36,321 nucleotides of DNA from Paracoccaceae bacterium (lineage in GTDB: Bacteria > Pseudomonadota > Alphaproteobacteria > Rhodobacterales > Rhodobacteraceae). Below, piece by piece: positions 25,060-32,173 of this stretch. Position 1 is the first letter of the stretch. Each line of letters starts with the position of its first letter. The position numbers and the translations under genes were made by a program. A model generated the notes under the pieces. It made no database searches. It was given only the letters and a program-made list of their open reading frames with translations, and was not told where the DNA came from. The DNA is taken from NCBI GenBank assembly GCA_027484915.1, contig JAIXSA010000009.1, positions 1-36,321 of the forward strand, written 5' to 3'.

Positions 25060-26060
25060 CGATTTCCGGTCTTGGCCCCCACGGCGAACGCGCCGCGCCG
25101 CCCGAACGGGTCAGCCTTCTGCCAGATGACCGTACCGCAGCACGGGACGCATCTTGGCGGGTCGCGGTCGTCCTGCACACGTTGGACAGCGACTGGGCCA
25201 AGCAGCAACTGGCTGGAATGGTAGGGATTTTCGGCGACTGCGGCGCAGCGGTGATCGACGTGGTCGATTGCGCGTTCTCGCCCGAACGGCAGGTGGCCGA
25301 ACTTGACCGCCTGATCGCGCAGCGACCCGATGCCATCCTGTCGCTGCCCGTCGCGAACGAGCAGGTTGCCGCCGCACACGCCCGGGTCTCTGCGGCGGGC
25401 ATCAAGCTGGTGCTTCTGGACAATGCGCCGACGGGTCTTCTGCCCGGCAAGCACTATACGGCGCTTGTCTCGGCTGACAACTTCGGCCTTGGCAAGATCG
25501 CTGCGGCGGGGCTTGAACCCCATCTGCCGCAGGGTGCCGAGGTGGGTGTCCTTGGTTTCGCCGCCGATTTCTTCGCCACGAACGAACGCGAGATCGCTTT
25601 CATCAAGTGGTTTCAGGCCAACCGGGCAGATGTCCGTGTCCATGTGGCGCGGTTTGGCCGGATCGACGAGGCTGCCAAGCTTGGAGAACGTCTGTTGGCC
25701 GATCATCCCGCTCTCGCAGGGTTGTTCGTCGTCTGGGACACACCGGCACTCGCGGTGGCTGCACGGCTGAGGGAAGCCGGACGGTCGCTCCCGATGGCAA
25801 CTGTAGATCTTGGCGAAGGGGTGGCTGTTGACCTTGCCAAGGGTGGCGCGGTGCGATGCATCGCGGCGCAACTGCCCTATCAGCAAGGGATCGCGGCGGC
25901 ACAGACCGTGATCCTCAGCCTACTCGCCCGCCCTGTCCCGGCCTGGATCGCCCTGCCCGGACTGCGCGTGACGCGGGACAATGTGGTTGAAAGTTTTCAG
26001 ACTGTGTGGCGTCAGCCGGCCCCAAAGGAAGTCATCCGTGTCCTTGGGTTGGCCCGCTAG
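25056..26060 (+). CDS. Signal-less periplasmic-binding-protein-like sugar sensor, coupled to the ROK regulator
   Basis: 334-residue Peripla_BP_4 protein without a signal peptide: the N-terminus (MTISGLGPHGERAAPPERV) is polar, and the fold starts near residue 33 at SWRVAVVLHTLDSDW. It matches the operon's exported binding protein block by block: LVSADNFGLG versus VVSADNYGNG, FAADFFATN versus HAADFFVTK, VVWDTPALAVAA versus AVWDVPAEGVMAA, ATVDLGEGVAV versus TTVDLGENVAI. No helix-turn-helix is present. The ATG at 25056 overlaps the ROK stop (ATGA) and follows AGGAG, so the pair is co-translated. A cytoplasmic ligand sensor partnering the ROK protein is my inference. Alternatives are a LacI-type core that lost its DNA-binding domain or a non-functional duplicate. 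Confidence 0.82.
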   Translation: MTISGLGPHGERAAPPERVSLLPDDRTAARDASWRVAVVLHTLDSDWAKQQLAGMVGIFGDCGAAVIDVVDCAFSPERQVAELDRLIAQRPDAILSLPVANEQVAAAHARVSAAGIKLVLLDNAPTGLLPGKHYTALVSADNFGLGKIAAAGLEPHLPQGAEVGVLGFAADFFATNEREIAFIKWFQANRADVRVHVARFGRIDEAAKLGERLLADHPALAGLFVVWDTPALAVAARLREAGRSLPMATVDLGEGVAVDLAKGGAVRCIAAQLPYQQGIAAAQTVILSLLARPVPAWIALPGLRVTRDNVVESFQTVWRQPAPKEVIRVLGLAR

Positions 26061-26721
26061 GCAACGGCCAACTTTTTAATGGTGGTCGATTGACGACCGA
26101 ACGGCCGCTGAGGCCCGAGAGGTGCCGTTGACGAGCGAACCCGGTGCGAGGTCCCGCTTGAAGACTTGTACGTCGGCGCCCAAGGCTGATCTTCGATTCG
26201 TTTGTTGGCAGCGAGTTTGAATGATAAAATCTTTAGGATATGAAAAATACCAATAGAGAACCTGAATTTATCTATTTCGAAAAACGGTATCCCAAGCGCA
26301 AGGATCCAGTTCCACAGTAGATTGGTTCAGATGAAAGACCGCCCGATGGTCTGCATGACTGCAGGGATGCGCCAACAGGCCATTCAGTGATATCCCGTCG
26401 CAATCGAGCAAACCGGTTCAGCGAGACGCTGACTTATAACTTCAGCAAAACGGCATTGACGGTGCGCGTCCCTTGGGAAACTTTTAATATTAATATCAGA
26501 TACTTAATCATCGTCATCCGAGTTCTCGCCTCGCGCCCTGCGTTTCGAATCCGTTGGCCGCCTACTAACTAAGACTTTGAAGCGTGAGGCCGGTTCTCTT
26601 TGTTATTCCTGAAATCTTGCAGCGAAGGATAATTCGTGTATGGGTCAAAATGTCCAGGCTTTGCCGTTGTCGGCGAGAAATGGACGGACAAGGCAAACGC
26701 GATGGGAGGCATGGGGTTGAA
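26061..26721. other. 661-bp gene-free, partly AT-rich gap between the sugar and aromatic modules
   Basis: No gene is supported here. Base composition falls sharply: 26221-26280 has 15 G/C in 60 bases, against strongly GC-rich flanks. The palindrome TTAATATTAA is at 26484-26493. A small inverted repeat GGTCG/CGACC (26084-26098) follows the sensor gene but has no T-run. GATAAT at 26628-26633 could be a -10 for the TctC gene, though no good -35 accompanies it. A 61-codon frame at 26387-26572 has neither ribosome site nor family resemblance. Confidence 0.6.
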
Positions 26722-27699
26722 ATGAAACTTGGATTTCTGAAAGGGGCGCTTCTGGCTGGGGTGATGGCACTCGCGCATCCTGCGACGGCTCAGGATTCAA
26801 CCGTCCTGAAGATCGGCGTCGCAGCCGGCGGCGGCTATGACACCGTAGGCCGCGTGATTGCGCGCCATCTGGGCAAGCACCTGGGCGAAAGCGGCGAGAT
26901 CCCGGTACAGAATGTCGTCGGCGCCTCCAGCCTCAACTTGGTCAAGGAAATGGTGGCGGGCGGCAGCGAGACCGAACTTGGCATGGCGTTGGCCAGTCTT
27001 CTGCTGAACGCCAAGCTTGATCCGGCTAACGTCGATGTCGACTTCACGACCTTCAAATGGATCGGCAGCGCGACCGGTGCGGAAAGTATCTGCCTGACCG
27101 GCAAGGATACCGGCATTGCCACCTTCGAGGACTTCATCACGAAGGACTTCAAGGTGGGGGCGACGACGGCAGTGGGCGGCTTCTACCAGATCGCAGCATT
27201 GGTGAAGAACATCTTCGGGGCGAAGTACGAAATCGTCACCGGATTTGAGGGCCTGCGCGAGATGGAGGCCGCCATCGACCGTGGCGAAATCGCAGGCTAC
27301 TGCGGCAGCCAGCTGGATGCCTTCCTGCGCAACAACCAGCAGGAAACCCGGTCGTTCATCGGCGGCATGACGCAGGATGTGGACATCGCTGGCACGACGG
27401 TGCCCAGCATCCTCAGCGCCGTGACCAAGCCCGAAGATGTTGCAGCGGTGAAGATGTTCACCCTTCGTGACGCGGTCTATTATCCGGTGATGATGGCGCC
27501 CTCGGTGTCGGACGAGACGGTCGCGAAATACCGCGCGGCCTTCGATGCCATGCTGGCGGACCCCGAGTTTCAGGCCGAGATGACCGGCCTTTACGGCGCG
27601 ATCTCGCCCAAATCGGGGGCCGAGGTGGAAGCCATCGTGGCCGATATCGGCAAGTCGGATCCGGCAACTTTGGCGCATCTGGTTGAGCTGACTAAATAA
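26722..27699 (+). CDS. Tripartite tricarboxylate transporter (TTT) substrate-binding protein, TctC/Bug family
   Basis: 325 residues with a signal peptide (MKLGFLKGALLAGVMALAHP, cleavage near ATA-Q) and a TctC-like mature domain: IGVAAGGGYDTVGRVIARHL (a variant of the family's PGGxxD loop), VQNVVGASSLNLVKEM, and a C-terminal helical tail ending LVELTK. These periplasmic proteins bind carboxylates, including aromatic acids, and deliver them to a TctA/TctB permease. The ATG at 26722 is at the signal peptide; GGGAGG is 12 bases upstream, longer than ideal. It heads a TctC, CoA-ligase, TctAB cluster next to a gentisate operon, so an aromatic acid is the likely ligand. Confidence 0.87.
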   Translation: MKLGFLKGALLAGVMALAHPATAQDSTVLKIGVAAGGGYDTVGRVIARHLGKHLGESGEIPVQNVVGASSLNLVKEMVAGGSETELGMALASLLLNAKLDPANVDVDFTTFKWIGSATGAESICLTGKDTGIATFEDFITKDFKVGATTAVGGFYQIAALVKNIFGAKYEIVTGFEGLREMEAAIDRGEIAGYCGSQLDAFLRNNQQETRSFIGGMTQDVDIAGTTVPSILSAVTKPEDVAAVKMFTLRDAVYYPVMMAPSVSDETVAKYRAAFDAMLADPEFQAEMTGLYGAISPKSGAEVEAIVADIGKSDPATLAHLVELTK

Positions 27700-27707
27700 A
27701 ATTCTTG

Positions 27708-27739
27708 CTGCGTCCTGCCACGGCTGTGGCGGGACGCAG
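27708..27739 (+). promoter_or_regulatory. Intercistronic stem-loop after the TctC gene
   Basis: A 14-bp stem (27708-27721 paired with 27726-27739, one T-G wobble) closed by the tetraloop GGCT follows the TctC stop by 8 bases and precedes the ligase gene by 26. Only ACTTGCT follows, not a T-run. Its position matches the stem-loops at 9979-10003 and 21412-21441. It may be a partial terminator or an mRNA 3'-end stabiliser. Confidence 0.62.
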
Positions 27740-27765
27740 ACTTGCTCACCTGAAGGAGTCTGGTC

Positions 27766-29253
27766 ATGACGCTGCACAACTTTGGCCACGCGATGCTGTC
27801 GGCGATCCGCAGCAATTTCGACAAAGTGGCCTTTGTGACCCCGTCGGGCGATCTGACCTACAACCAGCTTTCAAAGCTGATCGGCGGCATCGCCCTTGAT
27901 CTGAAAGAGGCCGGCGTCGGGCGCGGATCTCGGGTCGCGATTGACACCAATGATCCACGGATCTCCATCGCCAGCGTGGTCGCCTGTTGTCTTTTGGGTG
28001 CAAGCTGGCTGCATGGCACCCGTGCGGCCTATACCAAGGCAGGTCTGGGGATTACGCATGCCTACTGGGCGGGCGGGCGTGGCGAACCTGTCCCGCCGCA
28101 TCCGCGCCTGACCGCGTTCGACGCAGCCCGTCTGAACGCCCGCGACATGACGTCCTGGTATGAAAAGCTGGACCCGCAGGGCTATGCCTCGGACAGTGAT
28201 ATCTGTCGGATCGGTCAATCTTCGGGCACCACCGGCGACACGAAATTCATCGCCATCAGCCTGCGCGACATGTGGGAGCGCGCCTATTGGAAATCCGAGG
28301 GCATGCCTTCGGATGTGGCACCCGTCGTGGCCTGCCTCTTCCCGCCCCTGTCGGGGGTGGGCTGCAACACGCGGTTGCGCACCTTGCTGGCGGGGGGGGG
28401 CTGTGTGGAGACCGGCATTGGCGAGTTGCTGGGATCCTGGACTAAAGCCGGCGTCAACACGGTTACTGGATCGCCCGCGCAATTCGGACCGATTTTGCGC
28501 GAAGCGGTCAGCGGGTCTTCCCCTCGCATCCGCTCGGCCATGGTGGGCGGCGGCAAACCTTCGCCGCTGTTCTTGGAAAAGCTGTTCACCCGCTTTGAAT
28601 CCGTAACGGTCTTCTACGGTTCGACCGAGATGGGCCACGCCGCCGAGACCCGCATCGCATCCCTTGGCGATTTCGATGGCGGCCTGACCCCGATCACCGA
28701 CATGGTCGAGATCGAGATCGTTGACGATGCCGAACAGCCTGTCGCGGCTGAAACCGAGGGCCGCGTGCGTATTCGCGGCACGGGCGCATTGGGAACACCG
28801 ACTTACCTCAACGAACCGCCGTCGGTTCAAAACACCATCCGCGACGGATGGTTCTATTCCGGCGACCTCGGGCATTTTGATGCGGGCGGGCTGCTGCATA
28901 TCAGCGGTCGCGCGAACGAAGTGCTGAATATCGGCGGGAAGAAGTTCAACGCCCTGACGCTGGATGATCTTGTGCAGAACGTTGAAGGGGTCAAGGACGG
29001 CTACTGCTATCTGCGCCACAACCAGATCGGCACAGAAGAGGTCGAAGTCGTCCTGGTGCCGACAGAGGGACAGGACGGGGCGGCGGTGGCGCAAAACGTA
29101 ATGGCGGCCTGTGCCAAGGCCTTGTCCCAAATTCTCCGGCCGAAGCGGGTGTTCGTGCTGCCTGCGCTGCCGCGCACCGACACCGGCAAGGCCATGCGGA
29201 CCAAGGCGCTGGAGGTCACGTCGGCACTGACCCCCGCGGCCATATCATCCTGA
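27766..29253 (+). CDS. AMP-forming acyl/aryl-acid:CoA ligase (ANL superfamily)
   Basis: 495 residues with the adenylate-forming motifs in order: A3 SSGTTGDTK (152-160, lacking the usual PK-G pattern), A5 YGSTEMG, A7 YSGDLG, A8 GRANEVLNIGGKKFN, and A10 PRTDTGKAMR with catalytic Lys475. It activates a carboxylic acid to acyl-AMP, then normally to the CoA thioester. CTGAAGGAG precedes the ATG. The gene sits between the TTT binding protein and permease, so the imported acid is probably trapped as a CoA ester. An aromatic substrate is inferred from the gentisate genes; the 3-hydroxybenzoate 6-hydroxylase acts on free acid, so the ligase may serve a different acid. Confidence 0.85.
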   Translation: MTLHNFGHAMLSAIRSNFDKVAFVTPSGDLTYNQLSKLIGGIALDLKEAGVGRGSRVAIDTNDPRISIASVVACCLLGASWLHGTRAAYTKAGLGITHAYWAGGRGEPVPPHPRLTAFDAARLNARDMTSWYEKLDPQGYASDSDICRIGQSSGTTGDTKFIAISLRDMWERAYWKSEGMPSDVAPVVACLFPPLSGVGCNTRLRTLLAGGGCVETGIGELLGSWTKAGVNTVTGSPAQFGPILREAVSGSSPRIRSAMVGGGKPSPLFLEKLFTRFESVTVFYGSTEMGHAAETRIASLGDFDGGLTPITDMVEIEIVDDAEQPVAAETEGRVRIRGTGALGTPTYLNEPPSVQNTIRDGWFYSGDLGHFDAGGLLHISGRANEVLNIGGKKFNALTLDDLVQNVEGVKDGYCYLRHNQIGTEEVEVVLVPTEGQDGAAVAQNVMAACAKALSQILRPKRVFVLPALPRTDTGKAMRTKALEVTSALTPAAISS

Positions 29254-29279
29254 TTCCCGAATAAGCCGCTGGTGCAGCA

Positions 29280-31205
29280 ATGGATGCCTGGATCGAGGCC
29301 CTGGTGAACGTGGCCCAGCCGACGAGCCTGCTGATGCTGGTCACCGGCGTTGCGATCGGTCTAGTGGTGGGGGCGGTTCCGGGGATCGGGGGGATCTTCG
29401 GTCTGGTCATGGTGATCCCCTTCACCTACCAACTGGATCCCTATGCAGCCTTTGCGCTGCTTCTGGGCCTGTCGGCAGTCATCACCACATCCGACACTAT
29501 CCCGGCGGTGCTGATCGGCGTCCCTGGGTCAGTTGGGGCGATTGCCACGGTCGAGGACGGTCATCCGCTTGCGCGTCAGGGGCAAGCGGCGCGGGCCTTG
29601 GGGGCGGCCTATTCTGCCTCGATGCTGGGCGGGATCTTCGGGGCGCTGGTCCTGGCGCTGGCAATTCCCGTGATGCGTCCGGTGATCCTTTCGCTGCAAA
29701 CGCCCGATTTTCTGGCCGTTGCCTTGGTTGGACTGGTCTTTGTCTCTTTCATCTCGGGGCGCGATCCACTGAAGGGGTTGTCGGCGCTGCTTTTGGGGAT
29801 GTTGCTGTCCTATGTCGGCCTGGATCCCCACAGCGGGGCCGAAAGGTTCACCTTTGACCAAGTCTATCTGTGGGGCGGCATCCCGCTGACCATCCTGTTC
29901 CTGGGGCTGTTCGCGCTGCCCGAGATGGCCGCCCTCATGCAGCGCGGCCGTGTCAGCCTGCATCCGGCCCGGATTGACGCGCAGGGGCTGTGGACCGGAA
30001 TTGGCGAAACGCTGGCGCATTGGCGGCTGGTGGTCGCCTGCAGCTCGCTTGGCGCACTGATCGGCGCCATTCCGGGGGTCGGCGTCACGGTCATCGACTG
30101 GGTCGCCTATGGCGTGGCGCGTCGGTTTCAGCGCGGCGGACCGGCCTACGGAGACGGGAACATTGCCGGCGTCATCGCGCCCGAAAGCGCCAACAATGCC
30201 AAAGAGGGCGGCTATCTGATCCCCACGCTGGCGCTGGGGCTTCCCGGATCGGCCACGATGACCATCCTGCTGGCGGCCTTCACCATTCATGGGCTTGTTC
30301 CCGGTCCTGAAATGCTGGGCAAGAACCTGCCGCTGACCTATGCGATGGTGATGTTTCTGGTGCTGGCGAACATCCTTGGCGCGGGCACCTGCCTGCTGGT
30401 CACCCGCCATCTCGCTGCGCTGACAACGGTGCCAGCCTCACGCGTGGTGCCGGTGGCGCTGGTGCTGATAACGCTCGGGGCGTTCCAGACGAACGGGCGC
30501 TTTGCAGATATCGTCGTGCTGTGTGGGGCAGGCGCTCTGGGGCTGGCGATGAAATCGGGCGGGTGGTCGCGCGCCGCATTCTCGCTGGGCTTCGTGCTCG
30601 GCCCGACGATCGAGCGCTATGCCTTCCTGTCCTACAAGCTGCACGGCCCGGAGATGTTTCTGCGGCCAAGCCTGATGGGGGCTGGAGTGGTGATCCTTGC
30701 CATCATGCTGGCATGGATCTGGCAGCAAGGGCGCGGCGAGCAGACCGCGAAAGCGCCCTTGCCGATGGCGTGGGCTGGTTTTGCGGCTCTGTTCGCGCTG
30801 GGTGCATCGGCACTTGCACTGCTGTCGGGCTTGAACGCCACCGCCCGCAGCTTTCCGGCCCTGACCGCGGCCTGCCTGATGGCCGTCGCGGTTCTGGGCG
30901 CGCTGCGAGGACTGCGGGCAAAGGCGGGTCTTCAGCTTTCATGGCCTTCACCTATGGCGCTGGCCATGCTGGCCCTTTGCCTGGGTCTGACAGGCCTGGT
31001 CTATCTGTTCGGCCTTCTCGCCGCGGTCGCGGTCTTTGCCCTTGCCACGATCACCGGGGCCGAGCGCCGCATCACGCCTTCTGCTCTGGGCGTCACGCTG
31101 GTGCTGTCGGGGGTTGTTGTGCTGCTGTTCAAGACGATCACGCCCGCAGACTGGCCTGATGGCCTTGCCTGGCATCTTTGGGTGAGCGCACCGGTACCGG
31201 ATTGA
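29280..31205 (+). CDS. TTT-family permease, single-chain TctA-TctB fusion
   Basis: 641 residues, well above the roughly 500 of TctA. Residues 1 to about 480 are TctA: GLVVGAVPGIGGIFG, TTSDTIPAVLIGVPG, GAIPGVGVTVIDWVAYGVA and EGGYLIPTLALGLPGSATM are the family's repeated motifs, in a many-helix membrane protein. Residues about 495-638 form four further helices that look like the small subunit TctB, with ARSFPALTAACL and a final GLLAAVAVFALATITGAERR stretch followed by a helix and TPADWP. TctA and TctB are usually separate genes, so this is a fusion. Start at 29280 lacks a strong ribosome site; 26 bp separate it from the ligase. It carries out proton- or sodium-coupled uptake with TctC. Confidence 0.87.
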   Translation: MDAWIEALVNVAQPTSLLMLVTGVAIGLVVGAVPGIGGIFGLVMVIPFTYQLDPYAAFALLLGLSAVITTSDTIPAVLIGVPGSVGAIATVEDGHPLARQGQAARALGAAYSASMLGGIFGALVLALAIPVMRPVILSLQTPDFLAVALVGLVFVSFISGRDPLKGLSALLLGMLLSYVGLDPHSGAERFTFDQVYLWGGIPLTILFLGLFALPEMAALMQRGRVSLHPARIDAQGLWTGIGETLAHWRLVVACSSLGALIGAIPGVGVTVIDWVAYGVARRFQRGGPAYGDGNIAGVIAPESANNAKEGGYLIPTLALGLPGSATMTILLAAFTIHGLVPGPEMLGKNLPLTYAMVMFLVLANILGAGTCLLVTRHLAALTTVPASRVVPVALVLITLGAFQTNGRFADIVVLCGAGALGLAMKSGGWSRAAFSLGFVLGPTIERYAFLSYKLHGPEMFLRPSLMGAGVVILAIMLAWIWQQGRGEQTAKAPLPMAWAGFAALFALGASALALLSGLNATARSFPALTAACLMAVAVLGALRGLRAKAGLQLSWPSPMALAMLALCLGLTGLVYLFGLLAAVAVFALATITGAERRITPSALGVTLVLSGVVVLLFKTITPADWPDGLAWHLWVSAPVPD

Positions 31206-31552
31206 ATCTTGCCGCTTCACAGCCTGGACACGAATTTCTTGGCACGTCACCAGATGGCGCGACGATAGTGGGGTGAGGCGTAGGCTCGGGTCGCTTCGGA
31301 CACCGCTCGCGGACCATCGCCTGCTTTTGCACGGAGAGGATATTCAGGGCCTTTGGCTGCTCCGGTTTCACCTGGAAACGACCAGCTCCCGCAAAGCCCT
31401 TGCACGAGAGGGCGTGATCCTCGGGTCGCGTCCTGCCGAGATTGCCCGGATGAGCGCATTCAAGGTACGGCATCAGGTAGGCGGCGCCCACCACCCGCAC
31501 CGCTCACGCGTATTAAGTAGTATGCGTCGTAGAATGAAGGCCGCGCGGCTGG
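31206..31552. other. 347-bp gap between TctAB and marR, no recognisable gene
   Basis: The two flanking genes converge here. Several frames stay open for 60-110 codons on both strands, but none has a ribosome site or any family I recognise; they may be chance in GC-rich DNA or decayed coding sequence. The only structured element is the GCATAC-type motif at 31512-31525, 27 bp beyond the marR stop. No convincing terminator hairpin with T-run was seen. Confidence 0.5.
31512..31525 (-). promoter_or_regulatory. Candidate MarR operator, copy C (GCATACTACTTAAT, minus strand)
   Basis: On the minus strand this reads GCATACTACTTAAT. It matches copy B (32135-32148) at 13 of 14 positions, and at 14 of 15 when one base upstream is included, but in opposite orientation and on the other side of marR. 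Such a long match so near is unlikely by chance. It may bind the same MarR protein. Confidence 0.45.
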
Positions 31553-32032
31553 TCAGCCGGTCGGTTCTTCGCCATCTGTCGGGCGCAGGGGGGCGCGGCT
31601 GATCTCGTTTCCGGCAGCGGTCGCCTTGTGCATAAGTTCGAGGAAGATCGCCTTTTCGCCAGGCGTCAGGCCGTCCAGCATCCTGACCTGCGCACGCTGG
31701 ACAGCGGCTTCAAGCTGGTCAAGAAGGGCGAACCCCGTTTGCGTCATGCGCAGCGATCTGGCGCGGCGGTCGGTGCCCGAGACCGAACGTTCAAGAAGCC
31801 CCCGTTTTTCCAAGCGGGAAAGGACGCCACTGATTGTGACGCGGTCGTAGGCAATCAGCCCTGCAAGCGTGATCTGGTCGATGCCGGGATTGTCGCGCAA
31901 CACGGTCAGCGCCGCGTATTGAACGGGTGTCAGGTCGGAACCGGCCTCGGCCACCTCGGCGGCAAAAGCCGAGACCGAAATCTGGTGCAGGCGGCGGATC
32001 AGGTGCCCGGGGAGTTCATACAGTTTCGACAT
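31553..32032 (-). CDS. MarR-family transcriptional regulator
   Basis: 159-residue winged-helix regulator: LTPVQYAALTVLRDNPGIDQ, the recognition helix region YDRVTISGVLSRLEKRGLLER and the wing TDRRARSLRMTQTG are standard MarR elements, with dimerisation helices at both ends. It diverges from the gentisate operon with 141 bp between, as is common for MarR repressors of aromatic catabolism that respond to the substrate or its CoA ester. A CACCT-gact-AGGTG palindrome (32035-32048) directly before its ATG is a second possible control site. Ligand unknown. Confidence 0.9.
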   Translation of the reverse strand: MSKLYELPGHLIRRLHQISVSAFAAEVAEAGSDLTPVQYAALTVLRDNPGIDQITLAGLIAYDRVTISGVLSRLEKRGLLERSVSGTDRRARSLRMTQTGFALLDQLEAAVQRAQVRMLDGLTPGEKAIFLELMHKATAAGNEISRAPLRPTDGEEPTG

Positions 32033-32097
32033 GACACCTGACTAGGTGAAAGCGGTGTTTGTGACAAGCGCAGAGGGCAGTGGCGTGGAAATGAGAA

Positions 32098-32111
32098 GCA
32101 TACGAATTAAA
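32098..32111 (+). promoter_or_regulatory. Candidate MarR operator, copy A (GCATACGAATTAAA)
   Basis: Matches copy C at 11 of 14 positions. It also forms one arm of an imperfect inverted repeat with the promoter-proximal site: 32097-32109 against 32129-32141 agree at 10 of 13 positions. It lies just upstream of the candidate -35 of the gentisate operon. Confidence 0.4.
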
Positions 32112-32113
32112 TC

Positions 32114-32141
32114 TTGATTGGTGAGTTATAGTTCGCATACT
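32114..32141 (+). promoter_or_regulatory. Candidate promoter of the gentisate operon
   Basis: TTGATT (32114-32119, 4 of 6) and CATACT (32136-32141, 4 of 6) are spaced by 16 bases, 33 bp before the dioxygenase ATG. The -10 is inside motif copy B, so binding there would block transcription. Confidence 0.4.
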
Positions 32142-32148
32142 ACCTAAT
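32135..32148 (+). promoter_or_regulatory. Candidate MarR operator, copy B (GCATACTACCTAAT)
   Basis: Near-identical to copy C (13 of 14) and overlapping the candidate -10 of the gentisate operon. This placement suits a repressor site. Confidence 0.45.
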
Positions 32149-32173
32149 TGTCGAATCGCAGGGAGGTGCGCCT

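Noticed and set aside
26387-26572. 61-residue frame in the AT-rich gap
   Set aside because: No ribosome site and no resemblance to any family; expected by chance.
31273-31602. 109-residue plus-strand frame overlapping the end of marR
   Set aside because: Runs antisense into marR and lacks a ribosome site or family motif.
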